Source of the DNA: Labrenzia sp. THAF82
GTDB taxonomy: Bacteria > Pseudomonadota > Alphaproteobacteria > Rhizobiales > Stappiaceae
Assembly: GCF_009363435.1 (NCBI RefSeq)
Contig: NZ_CP045354.1
Location: 2,198,501-2,262,500, forward strand
Direction of reading: 5' to 3'
DNA: 64,000 bases
Below, one piece after another: positions 36,353 through 44,539 of this stretch. Under the pieces are notes generated by a model. That model did not search any database. It saw only the letters and a list, made by a program, of their open reading frames with translations, and had not been told where the DNA came from. Position 1 is the first letter of the stretch. The number at the start of each line of letters is the position of its first letter. A program made the position numbers and the translations under genes.

Positions 36353-38728
36353 TCAGGCGGCCTTGTCCAAATGATCCTCGACTGACCATTTCCCTCCAGG
36401 CTCATAGCGGCTCACAGCTGTGCCCTCTTTCATTGCGAAGAGATGCAGCCAACCATTGTCGAAAAGGGCTGTGACCTCAGGATGCGCCTCAAGGACAGCA
36501 GATATTGCATCCTGAGGGGCTTCGATCAGCACAGACAAACGCAGCGGTTTGTGAACCAGTTTCTTGCCGTCATGGAGGGTCTGCCAAGGCAGGCCGGGTT
36601 TCAAGGCGCCGCCATTTCCTTCGACCACCCCAATTCCGCCAACCGCGTTGTGGATCAGTTTGTTGCCGCCGCCGAAGACTTCCGGTGCAACCGAAGACCC
36701 GTAATATTGCAGGCTGATCCAACTTGCCACGACCACCGGCGCAGTCAGGATTAGTTCCAGGGTTTTGAAGTCTTCGTCTGATTGCCAATCGTAACTGTGA
36801 AGGAAGGCGCGACCCTCCAAATCCGCCGTTGCGGTGACATACCGTGGGGCGGCAACAAATGCGGCGCATCCAGCAAGACCCCATTCCGGTCGGATCTGCG
36901 ACCAGTCCATGGCCCTGGAGGCGATGGAGGAGGCTTTGGCACCCGGCAGTCGAAGCGCTCGTTCGGCGCGCGCTGCGGCACCTGCTTGTGCCAGCCACTT
37001 TTCCAGAGAAAGGACTTCCGTTCCGCTTCGGCCGCAATCCTCCGGATAGAGGGTAACATTGTCCGTTGTAGTGTCGTGAAGGCCCGCAATGAAGTGCGTA
37101 TCTGAAGGGATTTCGATGCCTTTGGTGGGAAGTCCGGCGCGGGTTTCTGGGTCGTTGAGCAGTGATGCCAGTAGCCGCGCGGACACTTCTCCTGAATACC
37201 CGCCACAAGCGCCACAATGGTAGGCACTCTTGTGGGGATTGTTTGTCATCTGCGCTCCATGGCCAACGAGTAGGACCGTCGGGGCATGACCCTTTGTCAG
37301 GCTCATGGCCTTCAACACGGTGGCCGCAATTTCAATCTTTGTTTTGGTGTCCAGATCCGGATCTAGGTACGGGGCTGGTGAATGCCCAGACTTGTTACCA
37401 GTAATGCCGATGGCGTTTCGGACCAACTTGAGCCCATAGAGCGGACCGGCGGCCTCGACAAATGCAAACGAAGAAACGGCAGCCTGGCGAAACCGATCAA
37501 AGGCCCGCAGCACACGGCGTCCGACCCGTTCGTTGTGTTCAGTTTTTTTGTCACCTTGACTTGATGATGCCAGAGCGGGTTTTAACAGGACCGGCAGGTG
37601 GTTTTCAACGACGTCCGACCCATGGTCTGTGTGCGCGAGTGGCAGGCCGAAGAAACCGGCAAATCCGATGGTCTCTATGCCCGTGCTCTGGCTTTCAAGC
37701 GCGCGCCGGAAGACCTCGGAGCGAACATCAATACAAAAGGCAGCTTGAACCGTAGGGCGCTTGAGCCCAGCGTTGGATGGTCCAAGCTTAGAAATGATTT
37801 CGCGCTGGTAGGTGCGCTCGGAAGCTTCCTGCAGAATTGCGTCAACTACCTGATCGCATGACGCTGCAAGCGGCTCCTCGTGCGCCGAGATTTCATCCTT
37901 CCACTGGTCGTTGATCTCGGGAAACTGCATGAGCAGGGCGTCCTCCCAGATCAGCCGAATGGCCAAAAGATCGGCAAGCGTTGTGTCTGTTCCGCCAGTC
38001 AATTCGGCTTGCCAGAGCTGCCAGCGGGCGTGTTGTGCCCAGCCGCCAAGGTCGAGCAGAAGGCGATGAAATGCTGTTTCAGCAGCAGCGATGCTGAGAC
38101 CAAGACTTTCTGTTGTCTTCAAGACAGCTTGTTCAGAGGTGTCAGGGGACGCCGAAACACGCGAGCAAAATCCACCAAGACCTGCAATTTCTGGCGTAAG
38201 GTCCCGGCTGGCCCAGGCGCGCCAGGCCACAAGGGCTCCTTCGTCTGGTGCCGGTGTCCAGAGAGCCTGACCCCTGTCAAAATGACCTGAAGCCCAAAGC
38301 CCGAATGTTCTTGAGATGACGGATGGCCAGTCGATACCGGTAGCGGTTGCAGCAAGGTCTGCGATTGTGCTAGCAGTCCTTGGCTTCCGTGCGGGCCGTG
38401 ACGCAAGGCCTTTCAATGCTTCGAGATTGCCCGGTTTCAAGGGCGACGAGCTCGCGCCCAGAGCCGCGATCAGATCTTCATCGCCGATGCGTCCGGTTTG
38501 GATGTCTTCAAAGAGAACATTTCTTGGTTGTGTTGCGTTGACACCGGCAACACGGGCAAGACGTGCCGAAGTAGCTGCAATGTTTTCATTCACCTGACCG
38601 AGAAACGGATTGACCGCGACCGTGGCGTCAAGCGGGAATGCGGGAGGGATAGCGCGGATGGCGGCTTCCCCTGCCTGCAAGATGCCTGATTTCCGGGCCG
38701 ACGTGAATTGAGCGTGTTTGATGAACAT
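36353..38728 (-). CDS. dabA: DabA, inorganic carbon uptake subunit (DUF2309)
   Basis: 791 residues. DabA is a membrane-associated protein with a beta-carbonic-anhydrase-like zinc site that, with DabB, accumulates bicarbonate at the expense of the cation gradient. The predicted ligands are present: Cys332 and Asp334 in AAFCIDVRSE, His490 in VGHGAQM and Cys505 in YHCGACGG, with the 15-residue His-Cys spacing of the family. ATG 38728 follows GGGAGA; longer readings run into dabB. It is downstream of dabB by 16 bases. In a heterotroph the system probably supplies bicarbonate for carboxylases. Confidence 0.92.
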   Translation of the reverse strand: MFIKHAQFTSARKSGILQAGEAAIRAIPPAFPLDATVAVNPFLGQVNENIAATSARLARVAGVNATQPRNVLFEDIQTGRIGDEDLIAALGASSSPLKPGNLEALKGLASRPARKPRTASTIADLAATATGIDWPSVISRTFGLWASGHFDRGQALWTPAPDEGALVAWRAWASRDLTPEIAGLGGFCSRVSASPDTSEQAVLKTTESLGLSIAAAETAFHRLLLDLGGWAQHARWQLWQAELTGGTDTTLADLLAIRLIWEDALLMQFPEINDQWKDEISAHEEPLAASCDQVVDAILQEASERTYQREIISKLGPSNAGLKRPTVQAAFCIDVRSEVFRRALESQSTGIETIGFAGFFGLPLAHTDHGSDVVENHLPVLLKPALASSSQGDKKTEHNERVGRRVLRAFDRFRQAAVSSFAFVEAAGPLYGLKLVRNAIGITGNKSGHSPAPYLDPDLDTKTKIEIAATVLKAMSLTKGHAPTVLLVGHGAQMTNNPHKSAYHCGACGGYSGEVSARLLASLLNDPETRAGLPTKGIEIPSDTHFIAGLHDTTTDNVTLYPEDCGRSGTEVLSLEKWLAQAGAAARAERALRLPGAKASSIASRAMDWSQIRPEWGLAGCAAFVAAPRYVTATADLEGRAFLHSYDWQSDEDFKTLELILTAPVVVASWISLQYYGSSVAPEVFGGGNKLIHNAVGGIGVVEGNGGALKPGLPWQTLHDGKKLVHKPLRLSVLIEAPQDAISAVLEAHPEVTALFDNGWLHLFAMKEGTAVSRYEPGGKWSVEDHLDKAA

Positions 38729-38744
38729 GTGTCGTTCTCCCGGC

Positions 38745-40307
38745 TTACTTGAATTTCGTGACCTGATAACCGCCAACGAAGCGATCAAGAAGTGCGTTGA
38801 GGTAAAGGCCGTTTGCGACATGGACGCGCAGGCCAGCCGTTGATGGATGGTGCGTCCAGAGTGGAAAAAGCGCCTGCGCGAAGGCAACGAGGCCGAACGA
38901 CAGGACTGCCAACGTGATCAGTGCCCATTCCAGCGTTCCGGGGTCTGGTGCTGCCGGCAAAAGCGAGCCCCAAACCAGGTAGGAGGTTTGCTGAAAGGCG
39001 AAGTAGGCAAGTGCGACGATCGTGGCCAGGACTGATGTCCGATAGGTCAGTTCCGCTGGTGCCTCGTCAGCGAGCCCCTGGGCGACAAGGTAGGAGACAC
39101 CAAAGATCAGGATTGCGCCAATGGCCAGGACTTGTGGCGACTTGGGACCAGCAATCAATGCGAAGACCAGGGAAAGAGCGCCATAAAGAACAAGAGCTAT
39201 CGCAAATGACTTTGCGACATTGGTCAAACTCGGCACGGCAATTGGACCAGGCTTGCGCAGACCGGCAACAGCGACGATTGCCTCACCCGATGACAGGAAT
39301 GCATGTGCCTTGTAGAGCGAATGCGCCACGATGTGCAGGAGTGCGAGTGACCACAAGCCGAGACCGCACTGAAGCAACATGAACCCCATTTGCGAAATCG
39401 TCGACCAAGCAAGAGCCGTTTTGACGGCGCTTTGGGTTAGCATGACCACTGCGCCGAACAGGGCCGTCAGACCACCGAGGGCAACGAGCACACCCATGGA
39501 ACCTGGGCTGGCCTGTACAAGTTCGGCGGTCCGGATCAACAAGAACCCGCCAGCATTGATGATGCCCGCATGAAGAAGTGCAGAAACCGGCGTGGGTGCT
39601 TCCATGACTTCCGTCAACCAACCGTGGAGCGGGAAAGTTGCAGTCTTTAAAACTGCGGCAACGACAAGAAAGACGATGGCAAGGTGCTGCGTGAGAGTGA
39701 GCTCCGGTTTTACAGCCTGGGCAAGCGCTCCAAGATCTGTGGTCCCATAGGCGGTTATGAACAGGATGCTGCTCAGGATCAGCGCCGCATCTCCAGCATG
39801 CCAGACAATGGCAAATTTGGTCGCCGCCCTGCGTGCTTCCGCCCGTTCAGGATAAAAAAGCAACAGTCTTCGCAGGCCAAATCCAAGGCCAAAAAATCCG
39901 ATAACAAGAACCGGAAGACTTCCAGCCTGCACAAGGAACAGCACCGCGGCAAGCGTTGCGAGCATCAATCCGTGAAATGAACTTTCGCGTGGCTCGCCTT
40001 CCAAATAGGTGCGAGAAAACCGCAGAACGATCCAGCCGATTAATGCCACAAGCATTGTCATCGTCGCACTGAGGGCATCCAGGCGAATTGCCAGAGCAAA
40101 AGGGCCGCCGGAGAGCGCAAATTGCCATGACCCGAAAGTGAGCAACTGCGCAAGGCCGCCGACAGAAAGAAATAGCGCAGCAAGCGCTGCGTATTCCGAA
40201 AACCTTCTCGAAAAACCCGGCTGACCGCCAAATCGAACTTTTGCGAACAATGCTGTTGCAAGCAAAAGTGCCGGGGCCAGTAGGGCCAATGGAATGAGCA
40301 GCGACAT
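38745..40307 (-). CDS. dabB: DabB, NuoL-like membrane subunit of the inorganic carbon pump
   Basis: 520 residues with about 13 or more hydrophobic segments and the proton-channel features of complex I antiporter-like subunits: PLHGWLTEVMEAPTPVSALLHAGIINAGGFLL, with the conserved Glu and the His/Lys-containing region around LYKAHAFLSSGEA. Linked with dabA it is the energy-coupling half of the DAB pump, not part of complex I. It is first in the operon and divergent from a LysR gene over about 106 bases. Confidence 0.92.
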   Translation of the reverse strand: MSLLIPLALLAPALLLATALFAKVRFGGQPGFSRRFSEYAALAALFLSVGGLAQLLTFGSWQFALSGGPFALAIRLDALSATMTMLVALIGWIVLRFSRTYLEGEPRESSFHGLMLATLAAVLFLVQAGSLPVLVIGFFGLGFGLRRLLLFYPERAEARRAATKFAIVWHAGDAALILSSILFITAYGTTDLGALAQAVKPELTLTQHLAIVFLVVAAVLKTATFPLHGWLTEVMEAPTPVSALLHAGIINAGGFLLIRTAELVQASPGSMGVLVALGGLTALFGAVVMLTQSAVKTALAWSTISQMGFMLLQCGLGLWSLALLHIVAHSLYKAHAFLSSGEAIVAVAGLRKPGPIAVPSLTNVAKSFAIALVLYGALSLVFALIAGPKSPQVLAIGAILIFGVSYLVAQGLADEAPAELTYRTSVLATIVALAYFAFQQTSYLVWGSLLPAAPDPGTLEWALITLAVLSFGLVAFAQALFPLWTHHPSTAGLRVHVANGLYLNALLDRFVGGYQVTKFK

Positions 40308-40365
40308 GGGGTGCCTCGCGATCGTTGCATGTGTCGCAGTGCATATAGCGGCTGGTATTAATTTT

Positions 40366-40403
40366 AAAAAATAGATATATTATCAGAATTCGTTCTATTT
40401 TTT
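40366..40403. promoter_or_regulatory. Inverted repeat between dabB and the LysR gene
   Basis: AAAAAATAGA (40366-40375) and TCTATTTTTT (40394-40403) are perfect 10-bp inverted arms, 18 bases apart, in a very AT-rich divergent promoter region ending 10 bases before the LysR start. It is a plausible LysR-type control site for both directions. Confidence 0.55.
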
Positions 40404-40413
40404 GGAACTAATT

Positions 40414-41298
40414 ATGTTGAACCTTCATCACCTGAGATTGTTTCGGGCCGTTGCACGGGAAGGAACACTGACGGGTGCTGCACGTGTCTTGAACCTTTCA
40501 CAATCTGCGCTGTCGTCTCAGATCAAAACGCTCGAAGCTGCTCTTGGTCATGATCTTTTCGAGCGGCGCGGGCGCGGCCTCCTGCTGACCGAGGCCGGAA
40601 GGATCGCGCTGGACCATGCGGACGCGATTTTTCGGACGGCTGAAGACCTGACGGCAACGCTTCGACATTCCGGTACGGAGCGCAAAGTCCTGAGGGTCGG
40701 TTCGCTGGCGACACTTTCGCGGAATTTCCAAATCGGGTTTCTGAAGCCGATGATCCGGCGGCCGGATGTCGAGGTCGTCCTGAGGTCTGGCCCGCAAGGA
40801 GACCTCTTGAGGGCGCTTGAAGCGCTTTCGGCAGATGTTGTGCTGACCAATCTCGTTCCGGCCCGCGATGCCTCGAGCCCGTATCTTGTTCACACTCTGT
40901 CTGAACAGCCGGTCAGTCTGGTTGGCCCAATCGGCCTGCCGGAGCTGGCGGAACGCCCTTCGACCGAGTTGCTTGCAACAGAACCCCTGATCCTGCCGAC
41001 ACCGGAGTCGGCTCTCAGGGCGTCGTTTGATGCGCTACTGGTGCAGCTTGGGATCGTGCCAAAGATCGCAGCAGAAGCTGATGACATGGCGATGTTGCGT
41101 TTGCTTGCACGTGAGAATGCCGGTCTTGCTGTGATTCCGCCAATTGTTGTGAGGGATGAACTGGCAGCTGGCACCTTGATGGAACTTGGACGACTTGAGG
41201 GCATCAAGGAAGAGTTTTTTGCCGTGACGCTGCAAAGGCGGTTTCCAAACCCTCTCGTCGCGGAGTTGTTGAAAACATTCAAGAATACCAATTCATGA
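40414..41298 (+). CDS. LysR-family regulator divergent from dabBA
   Basis: 294 residues: N-terminal helix-turn-helix (EGTLTGAARVLNLSQSALSSQIKTLE at about 16-41) and a LysR substrate-binding domain. In other bacteria dab genes are often next to a LysR protein, thought to sense inorganic carbon or a related metabolite. ATG 40414 is chosen because it gives the usual LysR N-terminus (LNLHHLRLF); a TTG 12 bases upstream has no support. It likely controls dabBA and itself. Confidence 0.88.
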   Translation: MLNLHHLRLFRAVAREGTLTGAARVLNLSQSALSSQIKTLEAALGHDLFERRGRGLLLTEAGRIALDHADAIFRTAEDLTATLRHSGTERKVLRVGSLATLSRNFQIGFLKPMIRRPDVEVVLRSGPQGDLLRALEALSADVVLTNLVPARDASSPYLVHTLSEQPVSLVGPIGLPELAERPSTELLATEPLILPTPESALRASFDALLVQLGIVPKIAAEADDMAMLRLLARENAGLAVIPPIVVRDELAAGTLMELGRLEGIKEEFFAVTLQRRFPNPLVAELLKTFKNTNS

Positions 41299-41373
41299 CA
41301 ACGCTTGACCTGCCAAAGAGTGTTGGAAGGGCAACTGCAGCACAGGCGAGATCATCGCGCGGAAGGATAAAAA

Positions 41374-41700
41374 ATGCCCATGAAGGATGTTGCTTGGCGC
41401 CGGGTCACGTCTCGAAAAGAGTTTGTGGAGGCTTATGCGGACAAGGTGCTTGTCGGGGAAGATCTGCGATTTACGATCCATTCGACGGGCAATATCTCCG
41501 GCCACGTGGATGGTCTTGAGCTGATTGGTGAGTGGTATTGGGAAGACGGATATTTTTGCAGGACCGCGACGCTGAATGGAGAAGCGCTGGAACTGGACTG
41601 TGAAATTATCGAGGGTTGTGGCAACCAAATGCGTTACACAAGGGAAAAGGGGCATGGAGCGTCCTCTGTTGTTTCTCTTGAGCAGGATTTGCCTGAGTAG
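41374..41700 (+). CDS. Small protein of unknown function
   Basis: 108 residues, no signal peptide or membrane segment. A GGAAGG site precedes ATG 41374 at fair spacing and the codon use looks normal. The middle has an alternating beta-like pattern (FTIHSTGNISG ... GEWYWEDGYFCR) suggesting a small beta-rich domain, with three cysteines. I do not recognise the family. It follows the LysR gene by 75 bases in the same direction. Confidence 0.65.
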   Translation: MPMKDVAWRRVTSRKEFVEAYADKVLVGEDLRFTIHSTGNISGHVDGLELIGEWYWEDGYFCRTATLNGEALELDCEIIEGCGNQMRYTREKGHGASSVVSLEQDLPE

Positions 41701-41874
41701 TTTCGTGGACGTGGACCAAAAGACCGGAAGCCAAAGCCGGACAAAGCAGACTGTCGCACGTTGGATCAAACTGCCTCCGAATGGGAGGGTGTTCACCTTA
41801 CCGCCAAAGCAATTACGGCCAGACTAGTTCAGGAACATTCGGAGCCCTGTTTCGAACGGATCAACCGAACCGAC

Positions 41875-43059
41875 TTAGCCAAATCGTGCAACGCTCGGCA
41901 TCCCTCGCTTCATATGTTGCCAGAGCTTCTGCCGGAGTTTGGTCGAAATGATCTCCCTGTCTTCTCCCAAGGCTGTCAGAAGCATTGAGTACCACGCGGT
42001 GATACCTCCGCGCGGCGGTTTGTCGAACACCGGAAACTCAGGATCGCCAGCTGTATCGCTAAACCATTCATTCGCAAGCGACGGGTTCAGCGCCATTGCA
42101 CGAGCCAGGCTGACGGCATCGGCCGAGCCATCCTGTAAGGCTTGCTGAGCCTGATCCCGGGTCTCAAATCCTCCTGTCAAAATGAGCGGCTTGGACGTGA
42201 TTTTTTTGGCGCGTTTGGCGAAGTCTGTGAAATAGGGTCCAGATGACGAGGTGCCATCAGAACTCGATTTAGCGCCTGGGAAATAAGTGCCGCCACTGAT
42301 ATCGATCAAATCGACTGACGTTTCGTCCAGTAGTCGCACAACTTCCAGCGCATCAACCGCAGAGATTCCACCTTCGAGCTTGTCGGTCGCGTTGATCCTT
42401 ATGCCAATCGGAAAAGCCGGTCCAACAGCATCTCGAACAGCGTCTATTACCTCACCGATGATGCGAAAACGTTTCTTGACGGAGCCGCCATAGGCGTCGG
42501 ACCGATGGTTGAAAAGAGGGGAGAGGAACTGACTGAACAAAAACCCATGACCGGCATGGATCATGACACCGCCAAACCCAGCATTTTGCGCAAGCTTGGC
42601 TGCTTGTGCGTAGGACATGGGAAGGTCACGGATTTCTGCCAAGGACATGCCCTCGCATTTCAAACCTTCGACATCCAAGGGAGAGGGCCCTTTGGGGGTG
42701 CTGATCGGTTCATGAGCCAGCGCGCCTGCGTGACCAAGCTGTGGCCAGATATGTGCACCATTGGTTGATCCGCGTTTGGCCAGTGCCTTCATGGCGGTCA
42801 AGTCCACACCTGCTGCCAAAACGAGGTTGCCCGGCTTCTCCGGATAGTGCGGGTCCGTTTGGACTTCTCCGATCAGCGACAGAGCAGCACCGCCTTCGGC
42901 CCATCTTTCATACAGTCGGATTTGCGCTTTCGTTGGGTTTCCAGCCCCATCTCCAAGGGAGTCAGACATAGCTGACTTGATCAATCTGTTTTTCAATCGC
43001 ACGCCACAGGGGAGGTCTAGTGGCAGCGTCAGCAGATTTGTTGCAGGTTGGATTTTCAT
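41875..43059 (-). CDS. Old Yellow Enzyme family NADH:flavin oxidoreductase
   Basis: 394 residues of the FMN-dependent OYE family. Landmarks: the N-terminal strand LTLPCGV-type start (LPLDLPCGVRLKNRLIKSAMSD), AGHGFLFSQFLSPLFNHRSDAYGGS near residues 170-195 and the FMN phosphate site LILTGGF. Members reduce activated double bonds or serve in degradation of amines and aromatics. A palindrome 11 bases upstream of its start also lies upstream of the adjacent arsR-type gene, so the repressor probably controls it. A GGAAAGA ribosome site is present. Confidence 0.9.
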   Translation of the reverse strand: MKIQPATNLLTLPLDLPCGVRLKNRLIKSAMSDSLGDGAGNPTKAQIRLYERWAEGGAALSLIGEVQTDPHYPEKPGNLVLAAGVDLTAMKALAKRGSTNGAHIWPQLGHAGALAHEPISTPKGPSPLDVEGLKCEGMSLAEIRDLPMSYAQAAKLAQNAGFGGVMIHAGHGFLFSQFLSPLFNHRSDAYGGSVKKRFRIIGEVIDAVRDAVGPAFPIGIRINATDKLEGGISAVDALEVVRLLDETSVDLIDISGGTYFPGAKSSSDGTSSSGPYFTDFAKRAKKITSKPLILTGGFETRDQAQQALQDGSADAVSLARAMALNPSLANEWFSDTAGDPEFPVFDKPPRGGITAWYSMLLTALGEDREIISTKLRQKLWQHMKRGMPSVARFG

Positions 43060-43070
43060 CTTATCTTTCC

Positions 43071-43086
43071 ATCGAAATATTTCGAT
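43071..43086. promoter_or_regulatory. Perfect 16-bp palindrome upstream of the OYE gene
   Basis: ATCGAAATATTTCGAT is a perfect palindrome 11 bases before the OYE start codon. A one-mismatch copy lies at the start of the neighbouring ArsR-family gene. This makes it a strong operator candidate for that repressor. Confidence 0.8.
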
Positions 43087-43139
43087 ATGCCGACTCGATT
43101 GAAGACGAGTCTGATTGGATCAAGATCGGCCTCTGTGCT

Positions 43140-43448
43140 TCAAGGCTTCGAAAGTTCGTCTTTGACTGCGGAGATGAATGCTTGAATATTTTCTTCGTTG
43201 CGCCGGTAGAACGTCCATTGTCCGTGGCGTTCTGCGACCACGAAACCCGCTTGTTTCAGCAGCCCCATATAATTCGAGATTGTGGACTGAGAGAGTTTTG
43301 CTTTCTCCTGAATATAGGCGACGCACACACCTTCCAGCTCTTCATGGCCCGGCAAAGCAGGCGGAAAGTTTGAGCGGTCCTTCAACCACTCTAGAATCCT
43401 GCGACGAACCGGATTGTTCAGGGCTGATATCGATTTTTCAATGTCCAT
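43140..43448 (-). CDS. ArsR-family repressor next to the OYE gene
   Basis: 102 residues, winged helix-turn-helix with ARLSQSTISNYMGLLKQAG-like recognition region (here KLSQSTISNYMGLLKQAGFV) and wing AERHGQWTFYRRNEE. No obvious metal-binding cysteine pair, so a small-molecule or redox signal is more likely than a metal; one cysteine (EGVCVAY) could be redox-sensitive. Its operator-like palindrome ends only 2 bases upstream of the start codon, leaving no room for a ribosome binding site, so the mRNA may be leaderless. It lies upstream of the OYE gene in the same direction. Confidence 0.85.
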   Translation of the reverse strand: MDIEKSISALNNPVRRRILEWLKDRSNFPPALPGHEELEGVCVAYIQEKAKLSQSTISNYMGLLKQAGFVVAERHGQWTFYRRNEENIQAFISAVKDELSKP

Positions 43449-43450
43449 AA

Positions 43451-43466
43451 ATCGAAATATCTCGAT
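43451..43466. promoter_or_regulatory. Operator-like palindrome at the ArsR-family gene
   Basis: ATCGAAATATCTCGAT matches the palindrome at 43071-43086 with one change. It abuts the start codon of the repressor gene and would give autoregulation. Confidence 0.78.
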
Positions 43467-44264
43467 GTATATATATTGTCAAGACTCTAAAAATGACCAG
43501 AGTGGGCATTGGCGTTTTGAATTTTGACGGCAAGTTCGGCTGCGTTGCTGACCAACACCGTCAATCGATTGGCTTTGGCAACTTTTCCGAAAAGTGGCAA
43601 ACGATGTATATCGTTCATAGGGCGCGCTTTAGTTCTTTGCATTACATCAAATTTACTCTCTAATATTTTGATTGTAAGTAAATTTCAGACTGTCAAATAA
43701 TGGTCAGCATTCGAAAGAAAGTCATTTAAATAATTGTTTTATATAATTAAAGTTTTTCAAAAGTTGATTTCGTGCTGTGGTTAGTTTCTTCGAATTTACA
43801 GTCATTGCGGGTATTTTTACAATTTTTCAAGGTAATATTTTCGACCTATCAGGGAAAATACGTACTCGTCAGCCAAAGTGATTATATACCTAAGTATTGA
43901 TATACGTAAGTAGGCCATACGTAAGTAGTCTTGTCTGACAGGTTCGTGCTGTTACTACACTGCGTTGCAGCAATCAGACACTTGCGCCGGCGAGGGTGCT
44001 ACTTCGACCACAGCAACCGGACCCAGTCCGATGCTGAGGTGCCGACCGCTCCGTCAGCGACAGGCTATTCCGGACGCCAAGTTTCTGAAATTGCAAACCG
44101 GCCGCGGCACCACGGGGTGCTCGCCGCAGCTGGGTGCCCGCTCATGGAAGTCGGGCGGGAGGATGGACCGCGACGGCAAAGCACTCTGCCGCGGGACAAG
44201 CGGAGCAGGTTGTGGCTGCAGCCACACCTCAAGGGACAACACGGGTTTAGGCGGAGGAGACATC
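43467..44264. other. Long control region upstream of the symporter operon
   Basis: About 800 bases in two parts. 43480-43930 is AT-rich, with A/T runs and the iterated motif described separately. 43940-44260 is GC-rich and could be a long untranslated leader; it includes the perfect palindrome GTGGCTGCAGCCAC at 44212-44225. Open frames cross the GC-rich part, one of them in frame with the symporter's small subunit, but they lack start signals and protein-like composition, so I call no gene. Confidence 0.5.
43886..43928. repeat. Three iterated 12-bp motifs
   Basis: ATACCTAAGTAT (43886-43897), ATACGTAAGTAG (43902-43913) and ATACGTAAGTAG (43917-43928) are spaced 16 and 15 bases apart. Such spacing places them on nearly one face of the helix at one and a half turns, as for cooperative regulator binding. 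Confidence 0.65.
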
Positions 44265-44525
44265 ATGTCCGACAACTCATCCAAAAACGGATATTGGGCA
44301 GCCAATATGCGTATCATTTCGATCAGCCTCGTTATCTGGGCGCTGGTCTCCTTCGGGTTCGGCATCTTGCTGCGGCCGCTCCTGAGCGGAATATCCGTAG
44401 GCGGCACCGATCTCGGCTTCTGGTTCGCTCAACAGGGCTCCATCCTCGTCTTTCTGACGATCATCTTCTTCTACGCATTCTGGATGAACAAGGTCGACCG
44501 TGAACACGGTGTGGACGAAGAATAA
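44265..44525 (+). CDS. Small subunit of a sodium/solute symporter (DUF4212)
   Basis: 86 residues with two hydrophobic segments (about 16-38 and 50-68), matching DUF4212 proteins that are encoded just before VC_2705-type sodium:solute symporters. It probably assembles with or stabilises the large subunit. ATG 44265 has GGAGGAG at good spacing. A much longer reading exists upstream in frame but looks non-coding. The large subunit begins 14 bases downstream. Confidence 0.88.
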   Translation: MSDNSSKNGYWAANMRIISISLVIWALVSFGFGILLRPLLSGISVGGTDLGFWFAQQGSILVFLTIIFFYAFWMNKVDREHGVDEE

Positions 44526-44539
44526 GGGCGCCCATACAA

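Noticed and set aside
43965..44525. A 186-codon version of the symporter small subunit
   Set aside because: The added 100 residues have no protein-like pattern, while ATG 44265 has a strong ribosome site and gives the usual family length.
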